Below, piece after piece: positions 45,007-54,276 of a stretch of DNA of 64,000 bases. The stretch is taken from the NCBI GenBank assembly GCA_947488615.1, contig CANKZU010000016.1, positions 1 through 64,000 on the forward strand, in the 5' to 3' direction. The notes below the pieces were generated by a model that saw only the letters and a program-made list of their open reading frames with translations, did no database searches and was not told where the DNA came from. This stretch comes from an uncultured Aurantimonas sp. (GTDB taxonomy: Bacteria; Pseudomonadota; Alphaproteobacteria; Rhizobiales; Rhizobiaceae). Made by a program: the position numbers and the translations under genes. How positions within the stretch are numbered: position 1 is the first letter of the stretch; each line of letters starts with the position of its first letter.

Positions 45007-46118
45007 ATCGCCTCTACCGGCTGGCCCGTCCGGCCCTGTTTCGCCTCGACCCCGAACGCGCCCACGCCCTGTCGATCGCGGCCTTGAAGCGCGGGCTGAT
45101 GCCGCGGCTCAACACGCCTGTCGACAACCGGCTGCGGACCGTCGTCGCCGGCATCGCCTTTCCCAATCCGCTCGGCCTCGCAGCGGGCTACGACAAGAAC
45201 GCCGAGGTTCCGGACGCGGCATTACGGCTCGGCTTCGGCTTCGTCGAGGTCGGAACGGTGACGCCACAGCCGCAGGAGGGCAACCCCAAGCCCCGCATCT
45301 TCCGCCTCGAAAAGGCGCACGCAATCATCAACCGGCTCGGCTTCAACAATGAAGGTCACGCCGAGGCGTTCGAACGGCTGGAAGCGCGCATCCGCAAGGC
45401 CGGGATCGTCGGCGTCAACATCGGCGCCAACAAGGATTCCAAGGATCGGGTCGCCGACTATGTGGAAGGCGTCAACCGCTTCGAGGCCGTGGCGAGCTAT
45501 CTGGCGGTCAACATCTCCTCGCCGAACACGCCGGGGCTGCGCGCATTTCAGACCGGCTCGGACCTCGACCGGCTGCTCAAGGCGGTGGTGGCCGCCCGCG
45601 ACGGCTATGCCGCGCTGTCGGGCGGCCCTGCCAAGCCGCTCTTCCTCAAGCTCGCCCCGGATCTGGCCTCCGATCAGATCGACGAGATCGTCACCGCCGT
45701 CCGCAAGCGGCGGATCGACGGGTTGATCGTGTCGAACACGACGCTGTCGCGGGCGGGCGTTACCGGCGAGCCGCACGCCCTTGAAGCCGGCGGCCTGTCG
45801 GGCCGGCCGCTGATGGACCGCTCGACCTATGTCCTGGCGCAATTTCGGCAGGCGCTCGGGCCGAAATTTCCGCTGATCGGCGTCGGCGGCGTGGAAAACG
45901 CCCGCACCGCGCTACGCAAGATCGAGGCGGGCGCCAATCTCGTGCAGCTCTATACCGGCCTCGTCTATGGCGGGCCGGAATTGCCGAACCGGATTCTCAA
46001 GGAGATCGTCCGCTATCTCGACAGGGCCGGGCTGGATCATATCGCCGAGCTGCGCGGCAGCCGGACGGAGGAAATCCTGGCCGCGCCGCCGCCGCCGGAC
46101 GAGAGCATCGGACGATAA
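45003..46118 (+). CDS. pyrD: dihydroorotate dehydrogenase (quinone)
   Basis: A class 2 dihydroorotate dehydrogenase of 371 residues, membrane-associated, passing electrons to quinone in pyrimidine synthesis. Typical stretches are NPLGLAAGYDKNAEVPDAAL, EVGTVTPQPQEGNPKPRIFR, NRLGFNNEG, GVNIGANKDS, VNISSPNTPGLR with the catalytic Ser, and IGVGGVENARTA. It overlaps the DUF952 gene by four bases. Confidence 0.97.
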   Translation: MNRLYRLARPALFRLDPERAHALSIAALKRGLMPRLNTPVDNRLRTVVAGIAFPNPLGLAAGYDKNAEVPDAALRLGFGFVEVGTVTPQPQEGNPKPRIFRLEKAHAIINRLGFNNEGHAEAFERLEARIRKAGIVGVNIGANKDSKDRVADYVEGVNRFEAVASYLAVNISSPNTPGLRAFQTGSDLDRLLKAVVAARDGYAALSGGPAKPLFLKLAPDLASDQIDEIVTAVRKRRIDGLIVSNTTLSRAGVTGEPHALEAGGLSGRPLMDRSTYVLAQFRQALGPKFPLIGVGGVENARTALRKIEAGANLVQLYTGLVYGGPELPNRILKEIVRYLDRAGLDHIAELRGSRTEEILAAPPPPDESIGR

Positions 46119-46144
46119 TAGGGACGCGTTCTGCCAGCGGGATT

Positions 46145-47539
46145 TCAGGCGGCGGTCGGTCCAAATGTCTCGGCCCGGCGGCGCGGCAGCAGCGCCATGA
46201 GGCTGATGCCGCGAAAGCCGAGGAAGACCAGCAGCGCGGCCCACAGCCCATCATTGCCGAAGACCGGCGATAGCGCGTAGGCGCCCACGGCGAAGATGAC
46301 GAAGGACGCGATCATCATGTCGCGCATCGTCCGCGACCAGGTCGCCCCGATGAAAATGCCGTCCATGATGAAGGCGAGAGCCCCGGCCAGCGGCGTCAGC
46401 GCCGCCCAGACCAGATAATCGCCGGCCGCGTCCCGCACCGCCGGGTCCGTCGTCAGGAAGGCGATCAGCGCCTCGCCCGACACGATAAAAAGCGCCGACA
46501 GCGCCAGCGAGAGCCCGAGCCCCCAGACAAGCGTCAGCTTGACCGTGCGATCGAAGGCCGGCCGAAACCGCGCGCCGACCGACCGCCCGACGAGCTGTTC
46601 GGACGCCGTCGCCATGCCGTCGAGGAAATAGCCGCCGACGAGAAAGAAGTTCATCAGGATGCCGTTGGCGGCGAGCGTCAGCGCGCCGGCGCGGGCGCCG
46701 AGGCGCGTAAACAGCACAAAGGCGCCGAGCAGGCAGAAGGTGCGGATCATGATGTCGCGATTGACCGCGATCATCCGCGTGATGCCCCGCCGGTCGAAGA
46801 TTCGGGCGGGCGACGGCCGCTCGGTGCGATCGAAACCGCGCGCGACCACCAGGAAGCCGACGACCGCCCCGACCGCCTCGCCGCAGATTGTCCCGATTGC
46901 GACCCCGGCGATACCGTATTCCATGACGAGGCCGAACAGGATCGACAGGCCGATATTGGTGCCGTTGACGACGATCTGTAGCGCCAGGCCGAGCCCGCCC
47001 CGCCCCCGGCCGAGCACATGGCCGAGGATCGCGTAATTCACCAACGCGAAGGGCGCCGAAAACATCCGCAGGAAGACGTAGAGCCGGGTGGTTTCGGCGA
47101 CGCCCGGTCCCGGCGCGATCGCAAGCAGCCCGAGCGATGTCACCAGCGGCTCGGCGAGGATCAGCAGAAGGCCGATGCCGAGCGCAAGAACCATGGCGCG
47201 CCAGAACACCGCCTGCGCCTCGCGGCCATTCGCCTCGCCCACCGCCTGCGCGGTCAGTCCGGTCGTGCCCGATCGCAGGAAGTTGCAGGTGGCGAAGGCG
47301 AAATCGAAGATCAGCGCACCGACGACAAGCCCGCCCAGCGACGTCGCGTCACCGATGCGTCCGACCACAGCGGTATCGGTCAGGCCGATCAGCGGCGTCG
47401 TCAGAAATGCCAGCGTCATCGGCAGGGTGATGGCCCAGACCTCGCGATGGCTGACCGTGAAGGGTCGCGAACGCCCCGGCCCCGCTACCGGGCCGGAGGC
47501 CGTCGCACCCTCGATCTGATCGTCACCGTCACGTCGCAT
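46145..47539 (-). CDS. MATE family efflux transporter
   Basis: A 464-residue membrane protein with about 12 helices in two halves, DinF-like. The first helix region reads TLPMTLAFLTTPLIGLTDTAVVGRIGD, with the half-repeat at LLGAFVLFTRLGARAGALTLAANGILMN. MATE proteins exchange drugs or metabolites for protons or sodium. It carries a hydrophilic N-terminal extension of about 35 residues before the first helix. It is convergent with pyrD (26-base gap) and divergent from the deacetylase-like gene. Confidence 0.93.
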   Translation of the reverse strand: MRRDGDDQIEGATASGPVAGPGRSRPFTVSHREVWAITLPMTLAFLTTPLIGLTDTAVVGRIGDATSLGGLVVGALIFDFAFATCNFLRSGTTGLTAQAVGEANGREAQAVFWRAMVLALGIGLLLILAEPLVTSLGLLAIAPGPGVAETTRLYVFLRMFSAPFALVNYAILGHVLGRGRGGLGLALQIVVNGTNIGLSILFGLVMEYGIAGVAIGTICGEAVGAVVGFLVVARGFDRTERPSPARIFDRRGITRMIAVNRDIMIRTFCLLGAFVLFTRLGARAGALTLAANGILMNFFLVGGYFLDGMATASEQLVGRSVGARFRPAFDRTVKLTLVWGLGLSLALSALFIVSGEALIAFLTTDPAVRDAAGDYLVWAALTPLAGALAFIMDGIFIGATWSRTMRDMMIASFVIFAVGAYALSPVFGNDGLWAALLVFLGFRGISLMALLPRRRAETFGPTAA

Positions 47540-47626
47540 CGACGGGAATTGGCATTCCGCTCGAGGCCGGGCAAGCGAAACCTTGTCGCGGTGCCCTGCG
47601 CCCGCAATGCCCTATCTTGCCAGATC

Positions 47627-48529
47627 ATGCCGGTTCCGTTGATCCACCATCCCGCCTTCGACGCCGAATTCGACACCCATCATCGCTTCCCGATGTCGAA
47701 ATTCACGCGACTGGCCCAGATTCTCGTCGAGGATGGCGTCGTCGCGGCCGGCGGCTTCCACATCCCGGCTCCGGCGCTGCCCGGCTGGCTGCGGCTTGCC
47801 CATGATCCGCTCTATGTCGATCAGGTGCTGTTCACTGCCGTGCCGCCGGCGATCGAGAAGGCGATCGGCTTCAAGGTGGACGATCGGGTGGCCATGCGCT
47901 CGCGCTGCGCCACCGGCGGCACGGTGCTCGCCGCCAAGCTGGCGCTGGCTGATGGCCTTGCCTGTAACACCGCCGGCGGCAGCCATCATTCCCACCGCTC
48001 CGGCGGCGCGGGTTTTTCCGTATTTAACGACGTCGCTGTCGCCGCTTCGGTGCTGCTGGCCGATGGCGATGTGGGCCAGGTGCTCGTCGTCGATTGCGAC
48101 GTGCATCAGGGCGACGGCACGGCGCGGATCTTCGCCGAGAACCCGTGCGTCTTCACCCTGTCGATCCACGCGGCGAAGAACTATCCGACCGACAAGGCGA
48201 AGTCGGACCTCGACGTGCCGCTCGCCGACGGCACCGGCGACACCGCCTATCTCGACGCACTCGGGGCGGCGCTGGCCGAGGCGACGCGGCGGAGTTGGCC
48301 TGAGATCGTGTTCTACAATGCCGGCGTCGACCCGCACGCGGAGGACCGGCTTGGGCGGCTGGCGCTATCGGATTCGGGGCTTGCCGAGCGCGACCGTACG
48401 GTTATCGGCTTTTTCCGCGACCGCGACATTCCGGTCGCCTGCGTCGTCGGGGGCGGCTATTCGCGCGACATCGAGGCGCTTTCGCGCCGTCACACGATCC
48501 TGCACCGCGTGGCGCGGGAGTTCGAATAA
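47627..48529 (+). CDS. histone deacetylase-family amidohydrolase
   Basis: A 300-residue zinc deacetylase-fold enzyme. Zinc ligands and catalytic residues lie in NTAGGSHHSHRSGGAGFSVF, VLVVDCDVHQGDGTARIF and YNAGVDPHAEDRLGRL, with the late Tyr in GGGYSRDIEAL. Bacterial members deacetylate polyamines, acetoin-related compounds or protein lysines; this short form resembles those in proteobacterial genomes with no assigned substrate. The start ATG 47627 is the first codon giving the usual N-terminus MPVPLIHHPAF. Confidence 0.9.
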   Translation: MPVPLIHHPAFDAEFDTHHRFPMSKFTRLAQILVEDGVVAAGGFHIPAPALPGWLRLAHDPLYVDQVLFTAVPPAIEKAIGFKVDDRVAMRSRCATGGTVLAAKLALADGLACNTAGGSHHSHRSGGAGFSVFNDVAVAASVLLADGDVGQVLVVDCDVHQGDGTARIFAENPCVFTLSIHAAKNYPTDKAKSDLDVPLADGTGDTAYLDALGAALAEATRRSWPEIVFYNAGVDPHAEDRLGRLALSDSGLAERDRTVIGFFRDRDIPVACVVGGGYSRDIEALSRRHTILHRVAREFE

Positions 48530-48533
48530 CGTA

Positions 48534-48803
48534 TCAGCGCCGCCCGATCGTCAACAGCCGCGAGATGAGGAAGATCGGGACGACGATCGCGGCGCCCAGG
48601 ATGAAATAGTCGACCGCCCGCTCCAGCGAGCCGAAGACGCTGACCCACAGCCATTGGAACAGATCTACGACCCAGTCGATGATGTCCGCCGGGCTCCAGG
48701 ACAGCCAGGACAAAATCACGCCGACGACGATCGACAGGAGCACGAGCTTGACGATGACGCCCAGCGGCGAGCCGCCGAGGAAACTGTTCACCCGTTCCGA
48801 CAT
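48534..48803 (-). CDS. DUF6460 membrane protein
   Basis: An 89-residue membrane protein with two hydrophobic helices (VIVKLVLLSIVVGVILSWLSW and AVDYFILGAAIVVPIFLISR). The N-terminus MSERVNSFLGGSPLGVI is the family signature of the Rhizobiales-restricted DUF6460. The function is unknown. The start ATG 48803 follows GAGAGA. It ends five bases from the convergent deacetylase gene. Confidence 0.85.
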   Translation of the reverse strand: MSERVNSFLGGSPLGVIVKLVLLSIVVGVILSWLSWSPADIIDWVVDLFQWLWVSVFGSLERAVDYFILGAAIVVPIFLISRLLTIGRR

Positions 48804-48908
48804 GATTGGTCTCTCCAGTCCTCGTTCGTCCCGTGGCAGGTAAGCGGAGCCGCGCGATGACGCAAGGTCGAGCGACAACGCGGAAGGGCGAGTCTGGCTC
48901 TGCCCGCG

Positions 48909-50588
48909 TTAGCCCGCCGGCCCGCCCGGCAGCATCGCCTGCAGCGTCTCCAGCCGGTCCGCCTCGAAGGCCGGCTTGTCCCATCGAAGCCGCGAAACGC
49001 GCGGAAACCGCATGGCGACGCCGGATTTGTGCCGGCTGGACCGGGCCAGCCCCTCGAACGCCACCTCGATGACCAGTCCGTGGTCCGGCTCGGCCCGCAC
49101 CGAGCGCACCGGCCCGAAGCGCTCGACTGTGTTGTCGCGGACATATTTGTCGAGCTGCTTCAGCTCCGCATCGGTGAAGCCGAAATAGGCCTTGCCGACC
49201 GGAACCAGTTCGGGATCGTCCAACGGACCGGTCCACACGCCGAAGGTGTAGTCGGAATAAAAGCTCGAGCGCTTGCCGTGGCCACGCTGGGCGTACATCA
49301 GGACAGCGTCGACCAGATGGGGGTCCTGTTTCCATTTGAACCACGGCCCCTTCGGCCGGCCGGGCACATAGGGCGAATCCCAGCGCTTCAGCATCAGTCC
49401 CTCGATCACCGGATGCGGCGGCGCGGCGCGCAGGCCTTCGAGGTCGGCGAAGCGTTCGAACGGCACGAAGGGCGAGAGGTCGAAACGCGACGGCTCCAGC
49501 CGGGCGAGAAAGGGCTCCAGCCGCTTGCGGCGCTCGGCAAAGGCAAGGCCGCGCAGATCGGTTGCGCCGTCATGGAGGAGATCGTAGGCGCGCAGGAACA
49601 CCGGGTAGCGCTTCAGCATGGCGGCCGATACGGTCTTGCGGTTCAGCCGCTGCTGCAGGTCGGAGAAGGTGCCGACGACGATGTCGTCTTGCGTTGGACC
49701 TTCATGCTCCGCGACCTCGGGCGTGGCGGACCGGGCGTCCTTCGGCGTCGCCACCAGCAATTCGCCGTCGAGCGCACCGTCATAGGTCATGAAGTCGAGG
49801 AGGTCTGGAAAGGCGCCGGAAATGTCGTCCCCGGTGCGCGAATACAGCCGCCGCGTGCCCCGCTCGGCCGTCGCCTGGACGCGGATGCCGTCCCATTTCC
49901 ACTCGGCCGCGTAGCTCTCCGGATCGATGCGCTCGTAGTCCGGCTCCGCCAGCGCCTGCGACAGCATCACCGGGCGGAACGGCGCCGCGGCGGCGGAGAC
50001 CGGTTTGTCCGCCCGGCCCTCCAGCCAGGCGAACAGCGGCTCATAGGGCGGCTCCAGACCGTGCCAGAGTTCCTCGATCTCGGCGATGGGCTTGCCGCCG
50101 AAATCGGCCAGCGCCTGCTTGGCGAGGCGCGACGACACGCCGACCCGCAGCCCGCCGGTGACGAGTTTGAGCAAGGCGTAGCGGCCGGAGGAATCCAACC
50201 GGTCGAGCCAGGCTTCGACCAGCGCCGGGCCGTCTTTCCGCGCAGCGCGATCCAGCGTCGCGACCACGTCGGCGAGCGTCGGCGGCGGGGCTGCCGCGCG
50301 GTGCGCGCCATCATGGGGCGACGACCAGACCAGGGCGATGGTTTCGGCGAGATCGCCGACATAATCATAGGAATAGCCGAACAGCACCGAATCCATGCGG
50401 CTCTCCATCAGCGCCCTGAGCATCGCCGGCTTGACGCTTTTGATGTCGAGGTCGCCGGTGATCGCGGCCAGCGCATAGCCGCGCTCGGGGTCCGGCACAG
50501 CGCCGAAGAAATCCACCATCAGCTTGAGCTTGCCGTTGCGCGACGGCGTCAACACCAGGCGGTCGAGGAGTTCGGCGAATCGCTGCAT
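48909..50588 (-). CDS. cisplatin-response ATP-dependent DNA ligase
   Basis: A 559-residue ATP-dependent DNA ligase. The adenylation Lys231 lies in EWKWDGIRVQ, followed by RLYSRTGDDISGAFPDLLDF, LDGELLVATP, GLMLKRWDSPYVPGR and the OB-fold end (VEVAFEGL-like stretch and MRFPRVSRLRWDKP). An all-helical N-terminal domain begins MQRFAELLDRLVLTPSRNGK. Family members seal nicks in crosslink and damage repair. They usually sit beside a helicase and an MBL exonuclease; here the neighbour is an ExoX-like exonuclease instead. The start at 50588 is chosen because it gives the family N-terminus. Confidence 0.93.
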   Translation of the reverse strand: MQRFAELLDRLVLTPSRNGKLKLMVDFFGAVPDPERGYALAAITGDLDIKSVKPAMLRALMESRMDSVLFGYSYDYVGDLAETIALVWSSPHDGAHRAAAPPPTLADVVATLDRAARKDGPALVEAWLDRLDSSGRYALLKLVTGGLRVGVSSRLAKQALADFGGKPIAEIEELWHGLEPPYEPLFAWLEGRADKPVSAAAAPFRPVMLSQALAEPDYERIDPESYAAEWKWDGIRVQATAERGTRRLYSRTGDDISGAFPDLLDFMTYDGALDGELLVATPKDARSATPEVAEHEGPTQDDIVVGTFSDLQQRLNRKTVSAAMLKRYPVFLRAYDLLHDGATDLRGLAFAERRKRLEPFLARLEPSRFDLSPFVPFERFADLEGLRAAPPHPVIEGLMLKRWDSPYVPGRPKGPWFKWKQDPHLVDAVLMYAQRGHGKRSSFYSDYTFGVWTGPLDDPELVPVGKAYFGFTDAELKQLDKYVRDNTVERFGPVRSVRAEPDHGLVIEVAFEGLARSSRHKSGVAMRFPRVSRLRWDKPAFEADRLETLQAMLPGGPAG

Positions 50589-50673
50589 CGTGTTCCGGAG
50601 ACAGATGGTCGACGGCGATAGATAGGGCGCGCGTTCGCCCACATCAGGGGCGGATGTCACGCCTGCGCCTCAC

Positions 50674-51477
50674 CTAAACGGCGCTGGCGGGAAGCGGTCG
50701 CGCCCCGCGCATGCCGCGCAGCCGCAAATGATGACGGGCGGTGAACACCGCGTCGGCGTCCATGCCGGGTTCACGGATCAGCCATTCGAGATAGTCGTCC
50801 GGCACCTTGGCGATTGCGACGCCCTTGTGCCGGCCGAAGCGCAGGCGCGCCAGCAACGCCGGTTCGTTCGAGACCCTCTCCGCCCGCTCGAGAAAATCCA
50901 TAGGATCGGCACAGCGCGGCATCAGCGCCGCGGCGATCTTGCGCAACAGCACCGCGGTGCAGACGGCGTCGTAGAGCGCGCGATGTGGGTGCAAGTCCTT
51001 CAGCAGCGGCGCGACCGGCGAAAGATCGAGCGGCACGTATTTGATGAGGCTCTGCAGGCCGTGGGCCTTCACATGCGGGAACGCCCTCAAAGCCAACTTG
51101 TGCGTGCAGAGCCAGCGGCCGGTCAGGCGAAGGCGGGGCTGGTCGAAGCTGGCGCGCTGGGCGGCGAAATAGGACGCGCCCGCGAACGGCTTCACCGCCT
51201 CGGCGAAGGGCGGCGCCCCCGCCAGCATCTGGTCGGTGATCTGGTGAACGCGGCGGGCGCGCGGGTTGATCGCCACACCGGCCGGGTCGCAGAAACTTTG
51301 CATCGGGTTGCCGATATCGCCGGTCTTAAGATCCAGGTCGACCGAGCCGATCTCGATCACCGCGTCCTCCTCCAGCCGCTGGCCCGCCGTTTCCGTGTCG
51401 ATCACCCGGACGAGCGGATCGAGCGGGTCGGCAAACAGCGAGGGCGTCGTCGGGACGGGCGGAAACAGCTCGGACAT
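50674..51477 (-). CDS. ExoX-like DnaQ-family 3'-5' exonuclease
   Basis: A 267-residue exonuclease. Metal-binding Asp27 and Glu29 lie in RVIDTETAG; motif III is HRALYDAVCTA with the catalytic His and Asp. Motif II reads AAQRASFDQP, where most relatives have a HNAxFD-like sequence, so the His-Asn is replaced by Gln-Arg while the Asp is kept. The C-terminal ExoX-type box is FGRHKGVAIAKVPDDYLEWL. The start ATG 51477 is inferred from the domain boundary; the frame is open upstream. It sits 85 bases before the DNA ligase gene on the same strand, suggesting a repair pair. Confidence 0.87.
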   Translation of the reverse strand: MSELFPPVPTTPSLFADPLDPLVRVIDTETAGQRLEEDAVIEIGSVDLDLKTGDIGNPMQSFCDPAGVAINPRARRVHQITDQMLAGAPPFAEAVKPFAGASYFAAQRASFDQPRLRLTGRWLCTHKLALRAFPHVKAHGLQSLIKYVPLDLSPVAPLLKDLHPHRALYDAVCTAVLLRKIAAALMPRCADPMDFLERAERVSNEPALLARLRFGRHKGVAIAKVPDDYLEWLIREPGMDADAVFTARHHLRLRGMRGARPLPASAV

Positions 51478-51664
51478 GGGCCGACAAAATCGCCCGCTCC
51501 GCGACCGGACGCAAGTGGTGCGGCGCTTCGCCACCGTCCAAGCGACTCATCGTGACAGAGCGGCCCGCCTCGCATAGGGATCGGACGTCCTTTGCGTCAT
51601 CGGACGCGATCTGCTACCGGTCGCCCGGCCTTACGTTTACGTCAATAAACCGCGAGATGCGCTC

Positions 51665-52624
51665 ATGGCCCTTCCCCCGATCCTCGACGGCCGGCTTAAG
51701 ATTCCGGTGATCGCGGCACCGCTGTTCATCATCTCGCATCCGCCGCTGGTCATCGCCCAGGCCAAGGCGGGCGTCGTCGGCTCGTTTCCGGCGCTCAACG
51801 CCCGGCCGGCGGAGCAGCTCGACGAATGGCTCTGCGAGATCGAGGAAGCGCTGGCCGCCCACGACCGGGACCATCCCGAGCGGCCGGCGGCGCCCTTCGC
51901 GGTCAACCAGATCGTCCACAAGTCCAACACAAGGCTGGAGCACGACCTGGCGGCCTGCGTGAAGCACAAGGTGCCGATCGTCATCACCTCCCTCGGCGCC
52001 CGGCCGGAACTCAATGAGGCCGTGCATTCCTATGGCGGCATCGTCCTGCACGACATCATCAACGATCGTTTTGCCCGCAAAGCGATCGAAAAGGGCGCCG
52101 ACGGACTGATCGCCGTCGCGGCGGGGGCCGGCGGCCATGCCGGCACGCTGTCGCCCTTCGCGCTGGTCCAGGAAATCCGCGAATGGTTCGACGGACCGCT
52201 GTTCCTGTCCGGCGCGATCGCCAGCGGCCAGGCGGTGCTGGCCGCCGAGGCGATGGGCGCCGACGGCGCCTATGTCGGCTCGGCCTTCATCGCCACCGAC
52301 GAGGCGCGCGCGGCCGCGGACTACAAGAACGGCATCGTGAAGGGCCGCGCCGGCGACATCGTCTACACCAACCTCTTCACCGGCGTTCACGGCAATTATC
52401 TGCGCACTTCGATCGAAGCGTCGGGCCTCGATCCGGAGAATTTGCCGGAGAGCGACGCGACGCTGATGGACTTCGGCGGCGCCAGCGCCAAGCCAAAAGC
52501 CTGGAAGGAAATCTGGGGCTCGGGCCAGGGCATCGGCGCGGTGCGGTCCGTCGGCCCGGCCGGCGCGCTGGTCGACCGGCTGGCCGAGGAATACGCGGCG
52601 GCCAAGCGCCGGATCTGCGGCTGA
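51665..52624 (+). CDS. nitronate monooxygenase
   Basis: A 319-residue FMN-dependent TIM-barrel enzyme that oxidises alkyl nitronates. Typical elements are PVIAAPLFIISHPPLVIAQA, GVVGSFPALNARPAEQLDEW, the catalytic-His region AVAAGAGGHAGTLSPFALVQ, LFLSGAIASGQAVLAAEAMG and GADGAYVGSAFIATDEA. It is a single gene upstream of tRNA-Thr and unrelated to the repair genes on its left. Confidence 0.93.
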   Translation: MALPPILDGRLKIPVIAAPLFIISHPPLVIAQAKAGVVGSFPALNARPAEQLDEWLCEIEEALAAHDRDHPERPAAPFAVNQIVHKSNTRLEHDLAACVKHKVPIVITSLGARPELNEAVHSYGGIVLHDIINDRFARKAIEKGADGLIAVAAGAGGHAGTLSPFALVQEIREWFDGPLFLSGAIASGQAVLAAEAMGADGAYVGSAFIATDEARAAADYKNGIVKGRAGDIVYTNLFTGVHGNYLRTSIEASGLDPENLPESDATLMDFGGASAKPKAWKEIWGSGQGIGAVRSVGPAGALVDRLAEEYAAAKRRICG

Positions 52625-52704
52625 AACACGGCGCTCCGCCCAGGTTGGGTTCAAGCCCGAGATCCCGGAAAAGCACACCACGACAGCCATCGGCGCATTG
52701 CGGC

Positions 52705-52733
52705 TTGAACCCGGCCGCGTTTGCGGGTATCAG
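52705..52733 (+). promoter_or_regulatory. candidate sigma-70 promoter of tRNA-Thr
   Basis: TTGAAC and TATCAG are separated by exactly 17 bases, placing a start about 29 bases before the mature tRNA. The match is good in the -35 box and moderate in the -10 box. It may also drive the AbiJ-like gene behind the tRNA. Confidence 0.5.
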
Positions 52734-52768
52734 GGCGCCGTCCGTGGGTGATCCGCCCGCCGGCCAAG

Positions 52769-52844
52769 GCCGCTTTAGCTCAGTTGGTAGAGCACATCAT
52801 TCGTAATGATGGGGTCAGGTGTTCGAGTCACCTAAGCGGCACCA
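52769..52844 (+). tRNA. tRNA-Thr (anticodon CGT)
   Basis: A complete cloverleaf: acceptor GCCGCTT/AAGCGGC, D arm GCTC/GAGC, anticodon stem CATCA/TGATG with loop TTCGTAA (CGT at 52802-52804, reading ACG), five-base variable loop, T arm AGGTG-TTCGAGT-CACCT, discriminator A and an encoded CCA. The 3' half of such genes is a common target for integrases, and an atypical gene follows directly. Confidence 0.97.
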
Positions 52845-52865
52845 TTTCAATTCCAAGGTGCAAGG

Positions 52866-53651
52866 ATGGCGTTCTCCAAACGTAACAATTTTGCTTCTGC
52901 ACCGCCAATTACAGTAAGAACAGATGCACCCGATGGATTGCGTTTTGCCGTAATTCAAAATGCATACGATTGCGGCCCAAGCTATGGCCAAATTCGATCT
53001 GTCGTTTGCCGAGTGCTGTTAACTGCGCCAGACCCAAACAACTGGAGCGAGATTCCGAATATCCGTGACGAGGTCCTTTACAACATTCGCCAATGCGTGT
53101 GGTACAAGGTATATGATGTCGCGGAGGCACTTTTATCGCTTATTGAAAGCACGTACGGATACGACGCTGCAGTACAGTACGCGGAGGCAATGAACGTCTT
53201 TTTCATCGAGGCGGGAATTGGGTGGCAGTTTGCACCCAATGAAGGGATTGTCTTTCGCGGAGATGAGACGTTTCAGGTTGCGACCGCCCAAGCTGCGAAG
53301 ACCCTACAGGAGGCAGGGCGAAAGAACGCCGCTTCCGAGATCGAAGAAGCCATCAGGGACATTTCCCGAAGGCCCGATCCAGACATCACGGGCGCGATTT
53401 CGCACTCGATGGCAGCAGTCGAATGTGTCGCACAGGACATCTTAGGAAGCAAAGACACGCTCGGCAAGATCGTCGGAAATCTAAACTTGCCGAAACCATT
53501 AGATGAAGCGGTAAGCAAGCTATACGGATTTGCCTCACAACATGGGCGGCATGTCAGCGAGCAAAGCAGACCAGCGCCGGAGGACGCGGAGCTACTCGTG
53601 CAGGTATCTTGTGCGATCTGCACCTACCTGTCGAAAAAGAACCCAGAGTAA
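52866..53651 (+). CDS. AbiJ-like abortive-infection protein
   Basis: A 261-residue protein whose N-terminal part fits the AbiJ-NTD4 domain (FSKRNNFASAPPITVRTDAP, VCRVLLTAPDPNNWSEIPNI, VWYKVYDVAEALLSLIES). Its C-terminal part fits the HEPN-like AbiJ domain (EEAIRDISRRPDPDITGAIS, MAAVECVAQDILGSK, KLYGFASQHGRHVSE). AbiJ belongs to abortive phage-infection systems; HEPN domains are often RNases. It starts 21 bases after the tRNA-Thr CCA end, has AAGG eight bases before the ATG, and is AT-richer than its neighbours, with more ATT/ATA/AAT-type codons. It is probably acquired DNA, perhaps read from the tRNA promoter. Confidence 0.8.
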   Translation: MAFSKRNNFASAPPITVRTDAPDGLRFAVIQNAYDCGPSYGQIRSVVCRVLLTAPDPNNWSEIPNIRDEVLYNIRQCVWYKVYDVAEALLSLIESTYGYDAAVQYAEAMNVFFIEAGIGWQFAPNEGIVFRGDETFQVATAQAAKTLQEAGRKNAASEIEEAIRDISRRPDPDITGAISHSMAAVECVAQDILGSKDTLGKIVGNLNLPKPLDEAVSKLYGFASQHGRHVSEQSRPAPEDAELLVQVSCAICTYLSKKNPE

Positions 53652-53817
53652 GAAGTTCTTGAAAACGAGGCAGCGGTAATCTGACCAAATTCCCAGTTCG
53701 ATTGAAGTGCATCAGCGTCCTTCCAGCCGCCGCCTGCTGGCCTTTCGCACCCGCAGATCCCCGTCGAACGAATCGATCAAAACCGGCTTGTGCCTTCTGC
53801 CGTTCTCCCCGCACCCC

Positions 53818-54216
53818 ATGCTAGGAAGCGGCGTTACGCCACCGACCCCACCGCCCTTCGACTGCCAAGCTTACGCGGCCTGCTGCTCTTTTGCGCCGGC
53901 ATGGCCCCGGTTTTCGACCGAGGCCGATGCCGATCTCGATATAATTCCGGAAAAATTCGTCGCCGCCGATCTCAGCGGCATGCGTTGCGACGGCGCCCGC
54001 TGCTCGGCGCTTGTCGGCCGCGTCGGCACCGCCACCTCCTGCGCGGTCTACACGCTCAGGCCGGAGGTCTGTCGCGCCTGCGTTCCGGGCGGAGACGACT
54101 GCCTGATGGCGCGGCGAGGTCATGGGCTCGACGCCGACAGCGTGGTGGCACCGGAAGGCGACCCCGCGTCCGACCCAGAGGAAATCGGAACACCGGTGTC
54201 GACTTCGGTCGGATAA
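53818..54216 (+). CDS. YkgJ-like cysteine-cluster protein
   Basis: A 132-residue protein with many cysteines: FDCQAYAACCSFAPAW, MRCDGARCSALVG, TSCAVYTLRPEVCRAC and DDCLMARRGHG. The arrangement (C-x5-CC followed by Y-x-x-RPxxCR) is that of the YkgJ/UPF0153 zinc- or iron-chelating family. The function is unknown. ATG 53818 is chosen because the frame upstream lacks family sequence; there is no good ribosome site. Confidence 0.78.
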   Translation: MLGSGVTPPTPPPFDCQAYAACCSFAPAWPRFSTEADADLDIIPEKFVAADLSGMRCDGARCSALVGRVGTATSCAVYTLRPEVCRACVPGGDDCLMARRGHGLDADSVVAPEGDPASDPEEIGTPVSTSVG

Positions 54217-54276
54217 GAACGACCGAAGCGTCGAATTGCGCTCAGATCGGCTTAAGGACGCCGCGCCAACCCGTGC

